DNA from: Bryobacteraceae bacterium | GTDB taxonomy: Bacteria; Acidobacteriota; Terriglobia; Bryobacterales; Bryobacteraceae | DNA: 46,946 nt | Assembly (NCBI GenBank): GCA_019187195.1 | Contig: JABAQT010000033.1 | Location: 1 to 46,946, forward strand | Direction of reading: 5' to 3' | In this document: piece by piece, positions 24,805-32,374 of the stretch | Layout of the letters: each line of letters opens with the position of its first letter | Position numbering within the stretch: the first letter of the stretch is position 1 | Program-made: the position numbers and the translations under genes | Notes under the pieces: generated by a model | What the model was told of the DNA's origin: nothing | The model's input: only the letters and a program-made list of their open reading frames with translations | The model's database searches: none

Positions 24805-25662
24805 ATGAGAATCAACCCGAACAAATGTGTTGCCTGCGGGAATTGCACCTATGTCTGCCCGATGGGCGCCATCTATATCGACCCCGCCATTAAACGGGCC
24901 ACCATCAACCGGGAAGAGTGCGTGGAATGCTATGCCTGCTACAACGGCTTGAGCCAGGAGCATTTGAATCCAACCGTGGTGCGCACGATGCGCAAAGTAT
25001 TTCAGATGATGCGCCTGCGCTTTGATCCGGAGCCCGACGTCTGTCCCACGGCGGCCTTCGAACCCGATGAGTTGACGTGGCCGCGCGTGGTGCGGAGGGC
25101 GTTTTCCGATCCGCGGGTGCCGCATGAATCCACGGGCGTGCAGGGCCGTGGCACGGAGGAAGTGAAGACGAACGATGTGAGCGGCCGCGTCAAGGTGGGC
25201 GAGGTGGGCTTCACCATCGAGTTCGGACGCCCCGGCGTGGGCGTGCGCTTCCACGAGATTGAAAAGATGTCGATGGCGTTGGCCAAGCGCGGCGTGAGCT
25301 TCGAGAAGAAGAACCCCGTCACGTCGCTGATGACCGACACCTCCACCGGCAAGGTTCGCGAAGATATCATCAACGAGAAAGTGCTTTCGGCGATCCTCGA
25401 GATCAAGACCACGGTGGACCGCACCGAGGAGATCATCCGCGCGGTATGGGAAGTGGAAAAGCAGATCGACACGGTGGTGACGATCGGCGTAGGCACGCGT
25501 TGCGATGAGAACGGCGAGGAGCACGTGGTGGCTCCCATTCTGGAGAAACTCGGCTACTCGCTGCAGCGCGCGAAGACGAATATCGGTCTGGGCAGGATTT
25601 CCAATGATGCCGCGCCGGCGGAGCAGAAACAGGAACCGGCGCCCGCGGGAGCAACACGATGA
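24805..25662 (+). CDS. Ferredoxin-like protein with C-terminal domain of unknown function
   Basis: A 285-residue protein. Residues 1-20 hold a complete [4Fe-4S] motif, CVACGNCTYVCP (Cys 8, 11, 14, 18). A second set starts with CVECYAC (39, 42, 45), and its fourth Cys appears only at residue 80 (CPTAAF), after a ~33-residue insertion. Residues ~125-265 form two alpha/beta repeats (VGEVGFTIEFGRPGVG, DTVVTIGVGTRC) with charged helices, and I do not recognise this part. There is no signal peptide, so it is cytoplasmic. The ATG at 24805 has GGAG about 10 bases upstream. The stop overlaps the next gene (ATGA). It likely transfers electrons to or from the partner protein (inference). Confidence 0.8.
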   Translation: MRINPNKCVACGNCTYVCPMGAIYIDPAIKRATINREECVECYACYNGLSQEHLNPTVVRTMRKVFQMMRLRFDPEPDVCPTAAFEPDELTWPRVVRRAFSDPRVPHESTGVQGRGTEEVKTNDVSGRVKVGEVGFTIEFGRPGVGVRFHEIEKMSMALAKRGVSFEKKNPVTSLMTDTSTGKVREDIINEKVLSAILEIKTTVDRTEEIIRAVWEVEKQIDTVVTIGVGTRCDENGEEHVVAPILEKLGYSLQRAKTNIGLGRISNDAAPAEQKQEPAPAGATR

Positions 25663-26336
25663 CGAACACTTTACACCGCTTTGGCGACAGCGCCAGTTTC
25701 TATGACGATTACGTGGTCTTCGCCATTCCGAGCCGCGGCAAGAACGACAAAGGCTGCCTTCCCAAGCTGCGGGAGTTTCTACGGATGGCGCTGCCGTTTC
25801 ATCCCGTGAATCTTGGAGACGCCACGCACGGCGGCGCGCTGCGTCCCAGCCGTGACATGCACCCCACGTCGCACTGGAACCGGGACATGACGCCCGATTT
25901 CGAGGCGGTGATCAGCGGCGTGGATACGCCGACAACCGTGGCGGCCGTCTTCGACAAGCGCGTCAACGCCGAAGATTTCGTAAAAGCTGTGAAGCAGGCG
26001 GATCTCGGGTTGTGCATCAACGTGTCGACTTCGATCGACGGCGCCGAACAGTGCTGCCACGCTGCCGGCATCCCCCGGCACAGCGTCGGTTATTCACTGG
26101 GATTCGAAGGGAAGACGGAGAAGCTGCCGAACACGCAGGTGCTTTGCCTGAGCACGATGTGCGGTCACGGCCTGATCAGCCATTCCCTGGCGAAGAAGAT
26201 GATCGACTGGGTGAAAGAGGGCAGACGGACGCCGGATGAGGCGGCCACCTACATGGCGCGGTTCTGCTCGTGCGGGGTATACAATCCGGCGCGCGCCAAG
26301 CGCATACTCGAGGGCACTCGCGGAACGATGAAGTAG
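25659..26336 (+). CDS. Cysteine-rich protein of unknown function, partner of the ferredoxin-like protein
   Basis: A 225-residue cytoplasmic protein with eight cysteines: 33, 119, the pair 132-133, 163, 168, and CSC at 203/205. Notable segments are QCCHAAGIPRH, LSTMCGHGLISHSLAKKM and FCSCGVYNPARAKRIL. Cysteines at 163, 168, 203 and 205 near His 170 and His 175 could bind an Fe-S cluster or metal. No known enzyme family is recognised. Its ATG overlaps the ferredoxin-like stop by four bases, which argues for a complex. Together with the upstream MFS transporter it may form a small catabolic or redox module for an imported acid. Confidence 0.75.
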   Translation: MTNTLHRFGDSASFYDDYVVFAIPSRGKNDKGCLPKLREFLRMALPFHPVNLGDATHGGALRPSRDMHPTSHWNRDMTPDFEAVISGVDTPTTVAAVFDKRVNAEDFVKAVKQADLGLCINVSTSIDGAEQCCHAAGIPRHSVGYSLGFEGKTEKLPNTQVLCLSTMCGHGLISHSLAKKMIDWVKEGRRTPDEAATYMARFCSCGVYNPARAKRILEGTRGTMK

Positions 26337-26362
26337 GCCGGAGCCCGCCGGCCGTACGACGC

Positions 26363-26368
26363 TACACT
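26363..26368 (+). promoter_or_regulatory. -10-like box of the kelch gene
   Basis: GCTACACTGGGG with TACACT at 26363-26368; the ATG follows only 6 bases later, so the transcript would be nearly leaderless. No -35 match at 17 bases. Confidence 0.45.
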
Positions 26369-26374
26369 GGGGCA

Positions 26375-28030
26375 ATGAAACTCCTGTTGTGGTTCGTGAT
26401 TCCCGCCGCGGTCTGGGCGCAAGCCACCTGGGAACGGCGCGCGCCGTATCCGGTGCGGGCGGCGGAGGTCGCCTCGGCGGCATTGAACGGCAAAGTGTAC
26501 TCGGTGTGCGGCGTGCTGGCGGACGGGGTAACGCGCGACACCAGGCTGCGCATCTACGATCCTTACACCGATGACTGGAGCGAAGGTCCTCCCGTGCCGA
26601 TACCCGGCGGAGGCGATAGCTGCAATGTGGCGGCGGCGAACGGAAAGCTCTACGTTCTGGGCGCGATGCGGACGGGCACGCCGTTTGTGGACGGCAACAC
26701 ATACCAGTACGATCCGGCAACGGAACAGTGGTCCACCGTGGGGAGGATGGGAGTGCCGCGCGCGGCAAGCGGCGTGGCTGTCATCGGCGGCCGCATCTAT
26801 GTCGCCGGCGGCTACGCCATCACGCAAAGCACCGCTGCCTTCGAGGTATTCGATACGGACACGCGGCAGTGGAGCCGCCTGCCGGACCTGCCCACCGCGC
26901 GCGATCATCTTACGGCGCAGGCGGTAAATGGGAAGATCTACGCCATCTCCGGACGGTCGGGCATCACCTACTTCCGGGTGAACGAAGAGTACGATCCGGG
27001 CACGAACGCATGGAGCATTCGCGCCGCGGCTCTGACGGCGCGAGCAGGGATGGGAAGCGGGACCCTGCGCAACCGCATCCAGGTTTTCGGCGGCGAAGGA
27101 AACACAGCGCGCCCGGACGGCCTGTTTGAACAGAATGAGGAGTACGATCCGGCGAGTGACACGTGGGGGATCCTTCCACCAATGAGTTCTCCGCGTCACG
27201 GATTGTACGGGGCGACAATCGACGGGCGCATCTTCACACCCGGAGGGGGACCATCGCAGGGACTTTCCTATTCGGACAGCAATGACGCGTTTTTCCTCGC
27301 CCTTCCGGGCGACCCCACAGTAGACGATAACGGGGTGAAGAACTCGGCCAGCTCCCGCCCCGAGCTTTCACCGGGGACCATTGTAATGTTGCAAGGGAAG
27401 AATCTTTCCCAGGGCGAACAGGTGGCGACGCGCCTGCCGCTGCCGGTTCAGTTGAATGGCACCAGCGTGCGGGTGAACAATGCGCTGGTCCCGCTGCTCT
27501 ATGTGGGACCGAACCAGATCAACTTCCAATTGCCCTACACATTGACGCCCGGTCCTTCGGATGTCACCGTGACGCACGTGGGCCGCACCAGCGTTATCGT
27601 GGCGGGGCCTTCCTCGGCGGCGGTGGCTCCCGGCGTCTTCGCCCTGTCCGGAAACGGCGTCGGCCAGGGCGCGGTGAGAATAGCCGGAACCGTCTATATC
27701 GCGCGCGCCGCCGATGACGGCATCTCGCGTCCCGCCAGGCGGGGTGAGTATGTGTCCATCTACTGCACGGGGCTCGGCAAAGTGGAGTTCCCTCCGCGCC
27801 CCGGCGAACCGCCGCCGCCGGATCCGCCCATCCGCACCGTGGACACGCCCGCCGTCAGCATCGGCGGCGTCCCCGCGGAGGTGTCTTTTTCCGGGCTGGC
27901 GCCGGGCTCGGTGGGCCTCTACCAGATCAACGCGAGGATTGCCGCCACGGCTCAAACGGGAAACGCCGTTCCGCTGACGGTGAGCATCGGCGGCAAGACG
28001 AGCAATACGGTCACCATCGCGGTCGAGTAG
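26375..28030 (+). CDS. Secreted kelch-repeat protein with TIGR03437 C-terminal domain
   Basis: A 551-residue protein with a signal peptide (LLLWFVIPAAVWAQ). Residues ~35-305 hold about six kelch blades, each with a YDPxxDxW-like end (IYDPYTDDW, YDPATEQW, FDTDTRQW, YDPGTNAW, YDPASDTW), forming a beta-propeller. Residues ~315-551 are the TIGR03437 domain typical of Solibacter-type Acidobacteria (LSPGTIVMLQGKNLS, PLLYVGPNQINFQLPY, GEYVSIYCTGLG, GSVGLYQINARI). The TIGR03437 domain is an Ig-like tail of unknown function on exported proteins. The ATG at 26375 fits the signal peptide and the -10-like box; a longer frame start at 26270 lies in the preceding gene. Confidence 0.9.
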   Translation: MKLLLWFVIPAAVWAQATWERRAPYPVRAAEVASAALNGKVYSVCGVLADGVTRDTRLRIYDPYTDDWSEGPPVPIPGGGDSCNVAAANGKLYVLGAMRTGTPFVDGNTYQYDPATEQWSTVGRMGVPRAASGVAVIGGRIYVAGGYAITQSTAAFEVFDTDTRQWSRLPDLPTARDHLTAQAVNGKIYAISGRSGITYFRVNEEYDPGTNAWSIRAAALTARAGMGSGTLRNRIQVFGGEGNTARPDGLFEQNEEYDPASDTWGILPPMSSPRHGLYGATIDGRIFTPGGGPSQGLSYSDSNDAFFLALPGDPTVDDNGVKNSASSRPELSPGTIVMLQGKNLSQGEQVATRLPLPVQLNGTSVRVNNALVPLLYVGPNQINFQLPYTLTPGPSDVTVTHVGRTSVIVAGPSSAAVAPGVFALSGNGVGQGAVRIAGTVYIARAADDGISRPARRGEYVSIYCTGLGKVEFPPRPGEPPPPDPPIRTVDTPAVSIGGVPAEVSFSGLAPGSVGLYQINARIAATAQTGNAVPLTVSIGGKTSNTVTIAVE

Positions 28031-28058
28031 GCGGGCGCGGAGCGAAAATGATTCCCGC

Positions 28059-28064
28059 TAGACT
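28059..28064 (+). promoter_or_regulatory. -10-like box of the M1-like peptidase gene
   Basis: GCTAGACTGGGATC with TAGACT at 28059-28064, six bases before the GTG start at 28071. Same layout as the kelch gene. Confidence 0.4.
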
Positions 28065-28070
28065 GGGATC

Positions 28071-30470
28071 GTGCGGGCATTCGTTCTAGCGGTACTTGCG
28101 CCGGCGGCGTTGTGGGCCGGCGGCGTGGCGGGCGAGGTGGCCGGAGAGTTGCGGAAAGCGGAGCTCGACCCCGAACAATGCTACCGCGTGCGCGATCTCC
28201 GCTTCGCGCGCGATGAACTGAAAGTCTATTTCAACGACGGCTACCTGATTTTCGCGAAGCCCATCCACGGGCAGGTTGTTTCCGCCGTGTTCTCGGGCGA
28301 AGTGGAAGGCGGGGGCGCGGAACTGCTGGCGATGCCGCCGTTCGTCAGAGAGCGCAAATCGCTCGCCGGCTTCACGCATTCGCCAAACCTCGATGTCCGG
28401 TTCCAGAGTAATGTGATGGTGTTTACCGACGACAGCGCGGCGGAGTTGCTTGCCAGCGCGCGCGCCGCCGGATCGAAGAAGAACGCCGAAATGGGATTCC
28501 TGCTGAAGGAGAAGTGGAATTCCGTGATGGCCAGCTTCGTGGCCAGTTTCGAGGTCCGCCTGGTCGAGGACCTGCTCTCGCCGCGCCGCAAGGAGGTGGG
28601 CTTCCTTTACATGGCGCTGGGAGGCAGCGCTCTTGGCAATTTCGACGCCATTTGGGATCCGCGCGGCAACCGGCAGATCAGCATCGGCCAGGTGGCGTTT
28701 CGCGATGAGCGGCGCTATTTCGACGTATGGACGAACTTCCAGGCCAACTCCTTTCGCATGGGACGCAGAAAAACGCCGGAGATGGACTTCAAGCCGGAGC
28801 AGTATTCGATCGACGCGACGATCGATCCCAGCCTGTTGTTGAAAGCCGTGACCCGCCTGCGTTTGACCCCGCTCGTGACGGAGCGCACCATCGCCCTCGA
28901 GCTTTCGCAGCAGGTGCGCGTCACCTCCGCGAAGGTGGACGGCTCACCCGCCGAGGCGTACTCGCCCGAGTCCCTGCGGGCGAACCTGATGCGGAGCAAC
29001 GAGAACCAGATTCTCCTGATTACAGCGGATCACGAGTTCACCGCGGGCAAACCCGTGGATCTCGAAATAGCCCACGAAGGGACGGTGATCTCGTCCGCCG
29101 GTGACGGAGTGTATTATGTCGGAGCGCGGGGCATCTGGTATCCGAACCGCAGCCTGCGTTTCGCGCCCTATGAGGTCACCTTCCGCTATCCGAAGGAACT
29201 GGATCTGGTGGCCACGGGCGACCTGGTATCCGAGGAAACCGAAGGGGATTGGAAGATCAGCCGGAGAAAAACCTCCGCTCCGGTGCGCTTCTTCGGTTTC
29301 AATCTCGGCAACTATCAGCGCGCGCGGGTTCAAAAGGGCGGCCTGACGGTGGAAGTCTGCGCCAACAGAAAACTGGAGGCGGCGCTGCAGCCCGGCCCGA
29401 AACTGATGGAAATGCCGCCGCTGTCGACAACGCCCTGGGGGCGCGGGCGGCAGCACCGGACACCCGGGGTCATGATGATCCCCGCGCCGGCTCCCGACCC
29501 CACGGCGCGGCTGAAGGAACTGGCCGCCGAGATCGCCGGAACCTTCGACGAGATGGCGGCCCGTTTCGGCGCCCCGCCCGTCCGAACGCTCACCATCTCG
29601 CCCATTCCGGGCCGTTTCGGACAGGGGTTTCCCGGCCTGGTGTACCTGTCCACATTGGCCTACCTCGATCCCGGGCAACGCCCCCTGGCGAAAACGAACA
29701 GCCTGCAACAGATGTTTTTCTCTGAAATCCTGCACGCGCACGAAGTGGCGCATCAGTGGTGGGGAAACGGCGTCATGCCCGCTGATTACCAGGATGACTG
29801 GCTGATGGAGGCTTTGGCCAACTACTCCGCGCTATGGATGCTCGAGCGCGGGAAAGGACCACGGGTGCTCGATAGCATCCTTGATGAGTACCGCAACGAC
29901 CTGCTAAGAAAGGAGACGGACGGGCGCACCATCGAATCCGCCGGCCCGGTGACAATGGGCCACCGTTTGTCTTCTTCCCAATCGCCAAACGCGTGGGCGG
30001 CGATCGTTTACGAAAAGGGGTCGTGGATCCTTCACATGCTGCGGCGCCGAATGGGCGATGAGAGGTTCGGAAAGATGCTGGCGGAATTTTATCAAAGCAA
30101 CCTCTTTCACTCTGTCTCGACGGAACAGTTCCGCCAGTTGGCGCAAAAATATCTCCCCGCCGGGTCGCCGGATCCGAAGCTCGAGAACTTCTTCGAGCAG
30201 TGGGTGTACGGGTCGGGAATTCCCGCTTTGAAACTCACCTGGAGCGTAAAGGGCAAGGCTCCGAAACTGCGGCTTGTTGGAACCATAACGCAGACCGGCG
30301 TCGATGAGGAGTTCAGCGTGTATGTTCCCGTGGAGATCCAGACGGGAAAGGCCAGGCCCGTGGTCAAGTGGGTAGCCACCAGCAACGAGCCCGCGCAGTT
30401 CGAGATGGGCTTGACCGCCATGCCGGCGCGGGTGACGCTGGACCCGGGTGCGACGCTGATGCGCAAGTAG
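28071..30470 (+). CDS. M1-like gluzincin metallopeptidase, secreted
   Basis: A 799-residue protein starting at GTG 28071, with a short signal peptide (FVLAVLAPAALWAGG). The zinc site is intact: HEVAHQWWGN at residues 557-566, with Glu 580 in DDWLMEALANY as third ligand. A Tyr-containing region follows as in the M1 family. The GAMEN exopeptidase motif is not recognisable; FPGLVYLS occupies the corresponding strand, so aminopeptidase action is uncertain. Residues ~250-420 correspond to the M1 N-terminal beta domain and 1-240 to an extra N-terminal region of unknown role. The following patatin gene begins 12 bases after its stop, so the two may share a transcript or use the TATGCT box in between. 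Confidence 0.85.
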   Translation: MRAFVLAVLAPAALWAGGVAGEVAGELRKAELDPEQCYRVRDLRFARDELKVYFNDGYLIFAKPIHGQVVSAVFSGEVEGGGAELLAMPPFVRERKSLAGFTHSPNLDVRFQSNVMVFTDDSAAELLASARAAGSKKNAEMGFLLKEKWNSVMASFVASFEVRLVEDLLSPRRKEVGFLYMALGGSALGNFDAIWDPRGNRQISIGQVAFRDERRYFDVWTNFQANSFRMGRRKTPEMDFKPEQYSIDATIDPSLLLKAVTRLRLTPLVTERTIALELSQQVRVTSAKVDGSPAEAYSPESLRANLMRSNENQILLITADHEFTAGKPVDLEIAHEGTVISSAGDGVYYVGARGIWYPNRSLRFAPYEVTFRYPKELDLVATGDLVSEETEGDWKISRRKTSAPVRFFGFNLGNYQRARVQKGGLTVEVCANRKLEAALQPGPKLMEMPPLSTTPWGRGRQHRTPGVMMIPAPAPDPTARLKELAAEIAGTFDEMAARFGAPPVRTLTISPIPGRFGQGFPGLVYLSTLAYLDPGQRPLAKTNSLQQMFFSEILHAHEVAHQWWGNGVMPADYQDDWLMEALANYSALWMLERGKGPRVLDSILDEYRNDLLRKETDGRTIESAGPVTMGHRLSSSQSPNAWAAIVYEKGSWILHMLRRRMGDERFGKMLAEFYQSNLFHSVSTEQFRQLAQKYLPAGSPDPKLENFFEQWVYGSGIPALKLTWSVKGKAPKLRLVGTITQTGVDEEFSVYVPVEIQTGKARPVVKWVATSNEPAQFEMGLTAMPARVTLDPGATLMRK

Positions 30471-30482
30471 TATGCTTGCCGG

Positions 30483-32360
30483 ATGCGAGAGCGGGGCCTG
30501 ATACTCGCCTATCCGTACCTCTTGCGTGTGCCCCTGCTGGGGGCCGCGTTCCTGGCGCTGTTCCCGTTTATCAGCCTTCATCGCGGCGGAGCGGCGTACT
30601 ATCTGCTGCACGGCATTTTCGATATCACCCCGATGGATCTGTTTTTCGTTTCGGGGCAGGTGGCCCTGCTGGTCACCACGCTGGTGGTGGTGACTTTCCT
30701 GGTGCTCAGCAACGGTCCGGCGCGGTTCGGACTGCCGGAAGTGGACGCAATGAGAGCGGTGCGATGGTTCGCCCTGCTCTACGCCGCGGCGGGGGTCTTC
30801 TTCCTGGCGCGCACAACCGGCGTGGCGCGGGGTGGGACGGCGCAAAAGGCGGCGGCGCTGGCGGCGGGCTGCATGGCGGCGGCGGGACTGGTGGTCCTGG
30901 GGCGCGCGGTGTGGCCGAAGCCCGCTGCCTGGCTTTCGCTGATGATGAAGGCGCTCACCGGACAACTGGGTCCGGGGTATTCGGATGACAAGGGAATTCT
31001 GCTTCCGGGCCATGGATTCGCCACTCTGTGTTTAGCCATTTTCTCGGCGTTGTACCTGCTGATTGCCTTGGGCGCCATTCCGCGCACATCCACTCTTTGT
31101 TCGGTGCTGAACCTGGTGTTTGTCGTGGTCTACCTGATGTCCGGGGTCGCGTTCCTCTGTGACCGGTTTCGCATACCCGTGCTGCTCGCGCTCGCCGTTC
31201 CGCTTCTGGCGACGGCGCGCTGGTTCGACACGGATTTCTATTTCGCCGCGGTCAGGGCGAACCGCGTGGAAGCGCTGACGCCCGCGCGGTTGATGGCCGC
31301 TTCGCCTTATGACACGGCGGTGATAGTCAGCGCGCAGGGCGGTGGGATTCAGGCGGCCGCCTGGACGGCGGAGGTGCTCGCGAGGCTCGATGAAACGCTG
31401 GGCGGCGAATTTGCTCCGCGAGTGCGTCTCATCAGCTCCGTCTCCGGCGGCAGCCTCGGAGCAATGTACTTCAGCGCGGGGTATCACGGCGGGAAGGTTT
31501 CCGGGCACGAAGCCATCATCCGCGCGGCCAGGGCATCGAGCCTCGATGAAATCGCCTTCGGTTTGGTGTATCGCGACCTGCCGCGCATCTTTCTTCCGTT
31601 TGCCTCCTCGCGGCTGACGGATCGCGGAGCGGCCGCGGAGAGGGCGTGGTCGGCACAACCAGGAGCGCCGGCGGGCACCGTCATGCTGGGCCAATGGCGC
31701 GAGGAAACAAGGCGCGGGCAGCGGCCCGCCAATATCTTCAACGCGATGGCGGCCGAGACGGGACAGCGCTGTCTCATATCCACGGTCGACCTCGGCCGTT
31801 CGAGCGGGCGGCGTGAGTTCGCCGAGATGTATCCGGAACTCGATTTGAAACCGGTGACGGCGGTGCGGTTGTCGGCGTCGTTTCCGTATGTGGCTCCGGC
31901 GGCGCGGGTGGCGGCGGAGGTCCATGAGCCCTACCATCTTGTCGATGGCGGCTACTTCGACAACTACGGCATTCTCTCCGCCGTTGATGTACTTCTGGCG
32001 GGAACGGCGGAGCCGGGGCCGGTGAAGAGGGTCCTTCTGGTCGACATCGTGGCGGCACAGGAACCATCGGCGGCCTTGAAAACCCGGGGTTGGTTCTACC
32101 AGGTGCTGGCGCCCCCGGAGGCCCTGCTCGCCATGCGCAACACCGCCCAGGTCTCCCGCAACTATGACGATGTGCGGATGGCGCGCCTCATTCTCGAAAG
32201 CCGGGGATTCGAGTTCGAGCAGGTCACCTTCCGGTTTCCATCGGAAGAGGCGCCCCTCTCGTGGCATCTCACGCAACACGAGGAGGAAGCCATCGGCGAA
32301 GCCTGGACGCGCCAGCAGCGGGAGGTTCAGGATGTGAAGGAATTCCTCAGGCTGCCTTGA
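30483..32360 (+). CDS. Membrane-anchored patatin-like phospholipase
   Basis: A 625-residue protein. Residues ~1-245 contain about six hydrophobic helices (LLGAAFLALFPFISL, ALLVTTLVVVTFLVL, LAIFSALYLLIALGAI, LVFVVVYLMSGVAFL). The C-terminal part is a patatin-type hydrolase: VSAQGGGIQAA is the oxyanion strand, SSVSGGSLGAMYF holds the G-x-S-x-G nucleophile, and LVDGGYFDNYGI holds the DGG Asp, giving the Ser-Asp dyad. It may release fatty acids from membrane lipids. The ATG at 30483 follows TATGCT (30471-30476) directly downstream of the previous stop. The multi-helix N-terminus is uncommon for patatins. Confidence 0.85.
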   Translation: MRERGLILAYPYLLRVPLLGAAFLALFPFISLHRGGAAYYLLHGIFDITPMDLFFVSGQVALLVTTLVVVTFLVLSNGPARFGLPEVDAMRAVRWFALLYAAAGVFFLARTTGVARGGTAQKAAALAAGCMAAAGLVVLGRAVWPKPAAWLSLMMKALTGQLGPGYSDDKGILLPGHGFATLCLAIFSALYLLIALGAIPRTSTLCSVLNLVFVVVYLMSGVAFLCDRFRIPVLLALAVPLLATARWFDTDFYFAAVRANRVEALTPARLMAASPYDTAVIVSAQGGGIQAAAWTAEVLARLDETLGGEFAPRVRLISSVSGGSLGAMYFSAGYHGGKVSGHEAIIRAARASSLDEIAFGLVYRDLPRIFLPFASSRLTDRGAAAERAWSAQPGAPAGTVMLGQWREETRRGQRPANIFNAMAAETGQRCLISTVDLGRSSGRREFAEMYPELDLKPVTAVRLSASFPYVAPAARVAAEVHEPYHLVDGGYFDNYGILSAVDVLLAGTAEPGPVKRVLLVDIVAAQEPSAALKTRGWFYQVLAPPEALLAMRNTAQVSRNYDDVRMARLILESRGFEFEQVTFRFPSEEAPLSWHLTQHEEEAIGEAWTRQQREVQDVKEFLRLP

Positions 32361-32374
32361 TCAGCCGTCTACTC

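Noticed and set aside
23923..25524. 533-codon minus-strand frame across the MFS and ferredoxin-like genes
   Set aside because: It crosses two well-supported genes and is His/Arg-rich with no domain; a GC-skew shadow.
31032..32279. 415-codon minus-strand frame inside the patatin gene
   Set aside because: Arg/His-rich antisense reading; the patatin nucleophile and DGG motifs are on plus.
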